DNA of 64,000 nt from Chelonoidis abingdonii (taxonomy: Eukaryota > Chordata > Testudines > Testudinidae). A model generated the notes under the pieces. The model was given only the letters and a program-made list of their open reading frames with translations, had not been told where the DNA came from and made no database searches. Positions 56,831 to 64,000 of the stretch are shown one piece after another. Each line of letters starts with the position of its first letter. Position 1 is the first letter of the stretch. Both the position numbers and the translations under genes were made by a program. The stretch spans positions 13,526,066 through 13,590,065 of the forward strand of contig NC_133770.1 in NCBI RefSeq assembly GCF_003597395.2, read 5' to 3'.

Positions 56831-57140
56831 CGAGGTCGGCAACCTTTCAGAAGTGGTGTGCTGAGTCTTCATTTATTCACTCTAATTTAAGGTTTTGCAT
56901 GCCAGTAATATATTTTAATGTTTTTAGAAGGCCTCCTTCTAAAAGTCCATAATATATAACTAAATTATTGTTGTATGTAAAGTAAATAAGGTTTTTAAAA
57001 TGTTTAAGAAACTTCATTTAAAATTAAATTAAAATGCAGAGCCCCCCAGACCGGTGGCCAGGAGCCGGGTAGCGTGAGTGCCACTGAAAATCAGCTCGTG
57101 TGCCGCCTTCGGCACGTGTGCCATAGGTTGTCTACCCCTG
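56831..57140. mobile_element. 310-bp hAT MITE with perfect TSD
   Basis: GAGGTCGGCAACCTTTC at the left and ATAGGTTGTCTACCCCTG at the right are inverted. Exact 8-bp TSDs ATCTAGAG flank it (56823-56830 and 57141-57148). The interior is AT-rich, with a GTGCCGCCTTCGGCACG hairpin near the right end. Confidence 0.9.
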
Positions 57141-57149
57141 ATCTAGAGG

Positions 57150-58490
57150 ATAGGCCTATGCTGTCCAAACTTCAGAAGCTGGGACAATATACTTACATAA
57201 TTAAGCCTTACAGCTGATTGCAAGCACATAGGGTGCTGCATACCTCTCAGCTGGCCCTCATTTCAAAAGAGGACACTCTTTTTAGTCCCAGCATTACTTG
57301 CCTTCCATGCACATATGGGGTTCCCCTCCTTTGTTTGTGGGAAATAATTTATGTCAGAAATAAGGAAATAGAAAACTGAGGAGATGGAAGGAATCATTTA
57401 CAGTAATGAAAGGAATCCCACAGCAATTTAAGATTCCTCCATGAATGAAATCTGTGTGACCCTCATTTTGGGTCTTTGTCACACATTCTGTCCCACATTC
57501 AGGCTTTGGCTGGTGAAGAGGTATGAATTTAAGAAACGCAATGAAACGTTGAGAACACGGTTCTTCATCTGGCTGAACCTGTATTAGAACAGGATGAGAG
57601 CCAATTTAATGTCACCAACACATTAGTGCAATGGCAGCCATCACCAGAAAGCTCCAAGAGAATGTGTTTGTTTTTCGTAATTCATTTCAATTCACAGTTA
57701 ACAGAGGCTGAGAAATGCTTCCCACTGGGTGCCGAGTACTATCGGTTCTTTCCTGATCTTTAAAGCTTCATCTTCAAATTGCTCGCCCCATTCTGAATGC
57801 AGTTAAAGTTGGCGCTTGTGCTAACTTTTCCACTCTCTAAAGATACTAGGTGCTCAAATACCCAGCTCCTATATTATGACTCTGATATAAATACCTAGCA
57901 AGGTAGATAGGTAAATACTAAGCTTCAGCTATTAACATAGCATATGCCATTGGCAACATTAACAGAAACCAGCACCAGTGTAGTTTCTTGAATGAGCCAG
58001 CAGGCAGCACTAGTTGTGGAGATAGGTCATCATCTGAGAGATCAAGCATGTCCATCTTCAAGAAGAGTGAATGGACCACAGGGCTGGAAACTGGATGAAG
58101 ATTATTTTACCCCTGGATAGACTCTTCAAATACAAAACAAGTTAGTAGCAACCAAAAGTCATTCATTCCCACCAGACAGCCACTCAATGGCTTGTTACAT
58201 TTCCAGTGAATTTGTGGCCTCAGTCCTTTTCCTGAGGAGCAACATGGACCTAATATTCAGAGCTGCTGAATGCCTCTTCCTCCCACTGTCTTCTGCTGGA
58301 GTTATGGGGAGTCACGACACCTCTGGAAATTAAGTCTCAAATGTCTGTATCACAAAATGTCACCACCACAGTCAGGACTGAGTTATGTGCTGGCAGTCTC
58401 AGAAGTGTACATATGTGTGACCTTCGTTACAGCTCCACAAAACATACTCCACATCACCATGTATCATTGCTTTCTAGGAAGCTTCCATCT
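57150..58490. other. No recognised feature
   Basis: No exon or repeat termini recognised. Confidence 0.35.
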
Positions 58491-58493
58491 TCA

Positions 58494-58580
58494 TAGAATC
58501 ATAGAAGATAGAAATGGAAAAGACACGCGGCGTTGATCATCGGGTCCATCTCCCACCCGTGCAGGATTGCTCTGGTCTGA
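58494..58580 (-). mobile_element. CR1 3' terminal fragment, antisense
   Basis: ATAGAATCATAGAAGATAG is followed by AATGGAAAAGAC and GGTCCATCTCCCACCCGTGC, the reverse of a CR1 3' end with its ATTCTATG-type terminus. Confidence 0.7.
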
Positions 58581-58635
58581 CTTACAGGGAACTGGGGAAG
58601 AGTACTGAGAAAGCACCTGGCATTGCTCTCTAGTG

Positions 58636-58960
58636 CAGTGGTTCGCAACCAGGAGTCCGGGGCCCCCTGTGGGGGCTGCAGGCAGGTTTCAGGGGGGCCA
58701 CTAAGCAGAGCCAGTGTTAGACTCACTGGGACCAAAGCTTCACCACATGGGGCTGAAATCTATGGCCTTGAATCTTGCCACCGGAGGCTGAAGCCGAACT
58801 TCGTTTGCGGGGGCCTCTGTGGCATGGGACTCCAGGCAATTGCTCTGCTTGCAACCCCTTAATGCTGGCTCCGGCTTTTATATGCAGAAAACTAGTTAGG
58901 CCATGGAGTTTTTATAGCATGTTGGGGGGGGCTCAGAAAGAAAAAGGTTGAGAACCCCAT
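58636..58960. mobile_element. 325-bp hAT MITE
   Basis: CAGTGGTTCGCAACC at the left and AAGGTTGAGAACCCCAT at the right are inverted. Flanks CTCTAGTG (58628-58635) and GTCTAGTG (58961-58968) match at 7 of 8. The interior resembles the element at 13048. Confidence 0.85.
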
Positions 58961-58969
58961 GTCTAGTGA

Positions 58970-60206
58970 TCTCTCTTGGGCTAACTAGAGGATTGCTATG
59001 TGGACTTGGGAGGGATTTTCATCAGGCCAAAAGGAGGGGCACTGTGCCATAGTGGAGGGAGAGGGAGGATATGGGAAGAATCCTCAGGGTGTGGAGGTCT
59101 CCTTCCTACTGCAACCAGGCAAAGAACAAAAAGTTGGCATAGCTGGGCCTGTCCACCAACATGGGCCCAGCCCAGGCCTGCCTTGCTCAGCTAGCTTTGT
59201 GGCACCAGACTTGCAACTTGCATCATGTTGTTTTCAGTTACTAATATTACTGAAAGTAAACAGCAGTGCTGCCCTGCACCTCATATTTTCTAACACAAGC
59301 TATGATGGCAGAGCTGGTTTCAGAGAGGGCATCAGGGCTTAAGTAGCAGATCTGAATGGCTCCTGAATGCTGCAGTTTACACAGAGTGGATTGTTCCTGA
59401 CACCACTATGAAATGGCAGATGAAGCCATTCCAGGCACTGGATCTGACAATAAGATGAAATCCTGAATTCCACAATACTTCAATAAATCACTTTGGGGAG
59501 TTACATTTGTTTGCTTTAGTTTCCTGTGCACACTCCAAATGCACCCAAAATCTCATGGTGAGCAATGGCCTTAAAGCTGAGTGCAGCTATGCCTCCCACC
59601 ACAGTGTTTTATGCGCATTTTAGGGCACTCGATTTAATAAATCCCAGTGAGCTGGCATTCTATGGCTGTGAAGTGACCTTCCTTCCCTCCCTTTGTTGCC
59701 ATGGCATTTAGTCTCAGAATAATCCTTCCTGGCCAAAGAGGAAGGTATGGAATTCTCCAGGGTCTATCGGCAGTGCTCCTCAAACTGCGTCCCCGTTCCC
59801 CTACTCAAGGCTGTGTGCTCTGCCTTCATGGCACTGCAAGCCTCTGCCAGCTCTAGAGTTGGTGATTGAACCCTACAATATACCAGCCTCACATTGACCC
59901 ATCTCCAGAGCTTGATGTAAAATCCACCCCTTCCCTCCAGCCCTTTGTCAGTAAGAAGGGTTGGGCTAGAGATGAGGAAGAAGAAATAAATATAGTAACA
60001 ATAAAAATGACAACAGCAACTGAATAATGGCACCTGACTCAAGGAGAGGAAAGCCCTTTGCAGGCAGTTCTTACATGATTCTTCATTCTCTATCTAGCAC
60101 AAGATTCTGCAATCTTTACTCACAAGGATAATGGCTGCCGGATCAGGACTCAAAATACTTCATTGATGGACCAGGAACCAATCATTTACACTCTCCATAT
60201 CTTCTG
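58970..60206. other. No recognised feature
   Basis: Open frames on both strands are short and lack splice support. Confidence 0.35.
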
Positions 60207-60214
60207 GTCATCAC

Positions 60215-60911
60215 TAGGACCCTACCAAATTCACAGCCACGAAAAACGTATCACGGGCCCTGAATTTTGGTCTCTCCCCCAGTGAAATCTGGTCTTTTGT
60301 GTGCTGAGATTTCATAGGGGAGACCAGCATTTCTCAAATTGGGGGTCTTGACCTAAAAGGGAGGTGCATGGGGGTTGCAAGGTTATTTCAGGGGCATTGT
60401 GGTATTGCCATCCTTACTTCTGCGCTGCCTTCAGAGCTGGGTGGCTGGAGAATAGTGGCTGTTGGTCAGGTGCCCAGCTCTGAATGCAGTGCCCTGCCAG
60501 CAGCAGCACAGAAGTAAGGGTGGCAATACCATACCATGCCACCCTTACTTCTGTGCTGCTGCCTTCAGAGCTGGGTGGACAGAGTGGTGGCTGCTGACTG
60601 AGGGTCCAGCAATGCAGGCACCAGCGGAGAAGTAAGGTGGTAATACCATACCTCCTGGCCAGCAGCAGCCGCTCTCTAGCTGCCCACCTCTGAAGGCAGC
60701 ACCGACGACAGCAGCAACACAGAAGTAAGACTAGCAATACTGCAGCCCCCCTGCAAAAAAAAATCTTGTGACTCCCCCCACAAGTCCTTTTTGGGTGAGG
60801 ACCCCTATGAAATTTCAGATTTAAATAGCTGAAATCATGAAATTTACAATTTTAAAAATCCTGTGACCGTGAAATTGCGCAAAATGGACCGTGAATTTGG
60901 TAGGGCCCTAA
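60215..60911. mobile_element. TIR element with CCCTACCAAATTCAC termini and a long internal palindrome
   Basis: The left end TAGGACCCTACCAAATTCAC and right end GTGAATTTGGTAGGGCCC are inverted. Flanking 8-mers GTCATCAC (60207-60214) and GTCCTCAC (60912-60919) match at 7 of 8, as in hAT. The interior holds CTTACTTCTG / CAGAAGTAAG inverted units around the hairpin at 60500-60562. Confidence 0.82.
60500..60562. repeat. Perfect 26-bp hairpin
   Basis: Arm 60500-60525 (GCAGCAGCACAGAAGTAAGG...) is the exact inverse of arm 60537-60562, with an 11-nt ATACC-rich loop. Confidence 0.9.
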
Positions 60912-60919
60912 GTCCTCAC

Positions 60920-62325
60920 CCACACATTTATGCCTGTTCTCTGTGCACCACATCACTGTTGTGTTTTCCAGCTCTCTGCAGAATAAATTGGGCAGTAAAA
61001 CACATGACAAGAGGAGGAGAGATGGATTAAGTACATCACTGCTTTTCTTAGGGATTATCATACAATGATTCACTCAGTCATTCATCATGAATTACGCAAT
61101 CATTCCCTAGTAAATAATGTCCATATACTGAATTACCCTTCTACCCTTATTTGTCTTATATTAAAGTGAGCATTAATAGAACCCATCCCAGTTACAGAAG
61201 ACACATAGTAGTAATAGGCTACGTATCCATCCTCTGCCAGTGCAGCAGGATAGTTCCTTCCAGTACTCCAAATCGGTTTTAAATGACTCAGGCAATAGAC
61301 TTTCCATTCCCACTCTTGAGAGACTATCCCACGGTCTAACAGATCTCATTGACACACTGAACACACACTGTATTCTAAGGCAGACAGTACATGCAGTAAG
61401 GCATATACAGCCAGTGTGCCCAGACAACACACACCAGCATAATAGTTACACCAGCTTTAGAAATGGTGCCACATGCTCGCCTCTCTCTGCCTGGCTAGCT
61501 CTGCTGACCAAAGATGAGATGGGGGAAGTGGTCATGGCTCCACCCTCACACCACCTCTTTCCATCCCTTTGACAGAGGTGGGAGCCACAAGGTTGCTAAG
61601 GGTGAAGCAAGACCTGCATTCCTCAGCCCCACATTGGGCACAGGGTCACCGGAGAGGGAAGAGTTTCTTTGTGCAGCTGCCAGCCAAAATCTGGCCCACT
61701 GTCTGAGTGGGCAGGGGTTACAGCTTCTGTGGAAACCATCGCCTTGATTTTTCTGATGTTCATGGCCTTAACATCTCAGCTCCATCACCCAGACCTGGTT
61801 CTGAATCCTGTGCAAAAACAGTTCCTGCATAAACCCTGGAAGGTATTCATTCGATGCTGAGTGCTAAGGGGCTGTGTTCTCCAGGGAACATTTCTGGAGA
61901 TGAAGAGAGGCATTGGTCTTCAACATTGATAATAAATCCCTTAACGCGCACTGGTCTTCAAGCACAGTGCTGTCCTTGATTCTCACAAACAGGCTATTTC
62001 TACAACCAGAACATCTGGCTTTTGCTGGGGACAGCCTCATTCCCCCAGCTGCCTCCAGAATCAAGGAGGCATAAAGATAACACGAAGCTATTCTTGTCTC
62101 CACATATTCCATGGCTCAGTTCATCCACAGCCCAGAGTTAGGGCTAAAGGCTCCATGACAGAGACAGAAAGAGAAAATAGTGACTCGCTCAGTAATAATC
62201 TCCATCTGGAGTGAAGCACAAAATGGTAACAGGACGGGAATTCTCTACCTTGGAAGGTGAAATATACATAAGAAACAGAAAGACATCATCTCCTTTTGGT
62301 TACATAGCTTGTACACCATAGCGAG
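60920..62325. other. No recognised feature
   Basis: No exon or element termini recognised. Confidence 0.35.
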
Positions 62326-62330
62326 TGGGC

Positions 62331-62432
62331 CAGATTCTGATCTCATTTACAGTAGTGTCAATCCAGAGTCATTCCACAGAAATCAGTGTAGCTATTCCAG
62401 ATTTTAACCAGTGTAACTCAGATCAGAATCTG
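62331..62432. repeat. GGCCAGATTCTGATCT palindromic repeat
   Basis: CAGATTCTGATCT (62331-62343) is an exact inverse of AGATCAGAATCTG (62420-62432). Between them, TCCAGAGTCATTCC and inverse-like TATTCCAGATTTTAACC extend the fold-back. A short element common in sauropsids. Confidence 0.82.
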
Positions 62433-62439
62433 ATTTACT

Positions 62440-63539
62440 GTGTTTAAGCATTGCTATTTCAGAGCATGAATGGACCACGATCTCAGCCATTCAGCCAAAG
62501 AGGTTACCGTGAGTTCTAACAGACTGCTTTTCTTGCTCAATTTCATTTGCTAATTTAAAATGCTCAGAAAGGAATTTGCAAAAACGGAGGTTTAAAAACA
62601 TCCAGTTGGAACTTTAACTTCCCAGTTCTCAGTGTAGAAATTGACTCTTTTTCCCAATGTGATTAGGAGGGAAGATCAGGGTATTTGCACTGCCTGGTTA
62701 ACATATACTGTAGGTTTACAGTTGGCTGCCCAAGTCACTTCTACTGCAACCCCAAAGACTGTGAGGACAGTGCTACAAATTTTACTAAGGATAATGTTCT
62801 AAACCTTGATTAGCCTGACATGTGGGGTGGAAAGGAGACCAGAGTAACCTTTGTGGAGATGGGGGCAGGATCTGTGTAAAAAGGCCCCCACCACCTACCT
62901 AGCTTCCCATACTCACTGTAATGATAAATTCCTCAATCAAATAGGGAATGTGTAGGGTAAAGGACAGCTAACCCCACCGCTTGGCACATTCCATGTAGAC
63001 ACAGGTTAAATCAGGGACAATCCACCCATGGGAAGCCAGATGCTTATGGAATTTAAAGGGAAGGAGGGTTGTTGTGCTTTTATAGGCAAACTCTAAACCA
63101 CAATGAAAGCAGGGATTAAGCAGAGGAATGTGTTTGCTGAATGACACTTACAGGAAGAAGTTCTTTATCATCTCAAAGGAATGTGACATTTCAGGATAAC
63201 CAGGTATTTCCTAAGGAGAAGGTGCCTCCTGGCTGCCTCCACTCACCCCTCATTCTTGCCCACACACCCTCACCACCAAAAAGTTCCCTATCGCCTTGTG
63301 GTGACTGCGTTCTTTTCTCTGTGTAAGTGGGGGAATGGTCCCGCTATTGTGCGGAAATTTCCTGGCTTATGCACTACCCAGGTGAAATTGGCTAGCGAAA
63401 GGATCTGAGTCCTCGAGCCCACTCCTTTTACCCTGAGGTCTGCGTGACCTCAGAGACTCACCTTCCACTCTCCTGTGTGGCAGGGCTGGTGCTCGACAAC
63501 CCCCAATCTTGTCATGGACACTTAGGCCAGGGGCTAGGG
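62440..63539. other. No recognised feature
   Basis: No exon or element termini recognised. Confidence 0.35.
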
Positions 63540-64000
63540 CAGAGGTGAGCAAACTATGGCTCGCAGGACCATTCTGCCCAGTCCATGAGCTCCCGGATGG
63601 GGAGGCTGGCCCCTGGCCCCTCCCCCGCAGCCTCAGCTCACCATGCCGCCAGCAGTCTGGGCAGCATGGCTCACTCCTGTCAGGCAGTGTGGTGCCGCGG
63701 CTGCTAGTCCTGCCGCTGTAAGCGGCATGGTAAGGGGGTGTGGGGGTTGGATAAGGGGCAGGGAGTCCCAGGGGGCAGTCAGGGGGCAAGGGGCGGTTGC
63801 AGACAGGGAACTGGGGAGCAGAGGTTGGCTAGGCATAAGAGTCCCAGGGTGCCTGTCAGGGGGTGGGGCAATCAGGGAACAGGGAGTGGGGGGGTTGGAT
63901 ACAGGGTGGGGCCCCAGGGGTGGTGGCTAGGGGTGGGGGTCCTGGGAGGGGGAAATCAGGGGACAGGAAGCGGGGGGTTGGATGGGGTGGGGTCCCAGGG
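63540..64000 (+). mobile_element. hAT element, 5' part (runs off the right edge)
   Basis: It begins CAGAGGTGAGCAAACTATGG, a hAT terminus common in turtles. CATGCCGCCAGCAGTCTGGG follows, and from about 63730 a G-rich minisatellite with GGGGGTTGGAT and CAGGGGGCAGTCAGGG units. The other end and the TSD lie outside the window. Confidence 0.75.

Noticed and set aside
43600..64000. Search for a divergent neighbour gene (DLEC1 in mammals)
   Set aside because: No plus-strand exon resembling DLEC1 or another known gene was recognised.

Overview
This is repeat-rich vertebrate nuclear DNA, most likely from a cryptodiran turtle. It has no bacterial-style gene layout. Coding sequence is confined to two short exons with canonical splice sites. 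The rest is dominated by repeats I recognise from turtle genomes: tRNA-derived SINEs with a CR1-like tail, CR1 and L2 LINE 3' ends, MIR/CORE-SINEs, many hAT-type elements with 8-bp target-site duplications (TSDs), and solo LTRs. Repeat names come from memory of these families, not from a database search.

Gene content: the first two coding exons of PLCD1 (phosphoinositide phospholipase C delta-1) lie on the minus strand. Exon 1 (43055-43154) starts with an ATG that has an in-frame stop 18 nt upstream, and it ends in phase 1 at a GTAAGG donor. Exon 2 (18660-18824) has an AG acceptor and a GTAAGT donor and encodes the start of the PH domain, including its phosphoinositide-binding basic residues. 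Intron 1 is therefore about 24.2 kb. Intron 2 runs off the left edge and is at least 18.6 kb. Sequence right of about 43.2 kb is the PLCD1 5' region and upstream DNA. No exon of a neighbouring gene was recognised there.

Layout. 0-18.6 kb (intron 2): hAT elements with C-rich internal minisatellites, a cluster of elements with TACTCCTG termini, a hAT built of TTTAAA-centred palindromes, L2, two SINEs, CR1 copies (one split by a 276-bp hAT) and an LTR-like repeat. 18.8-43.1 kb (intron 1): an old hAT carrying two nested solo LTRs, then a block of about 7 kb present as two near-complete copies plus a partial third (about 22.85-29.85, 29.85-36.90 and 36.90-39.13 kb). The block holds a hAT with a transposase remnant, a pogo/Tigger-like element, an antisense LTR and the 5' part of a second hAT whose transposase remnant is complete only in copy 3. 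43.2-64 kb: MIRs, L2, short hAT-like and TIR elements, long hairpins, and the start of another hAT that leaves the window.

The most unusual feature is the near-triplicated block. The copies differ mainly by scattered one-base gaps. Copies 1 and 3 are about 5-7% shorter than copy 2. This looks more like unpolished long-read sequence and a false duplication than ordinary evolutionary divergence, although a real tandem duplication cannot be excluded from sequence alone. I found no sign of a new multi-gene system.
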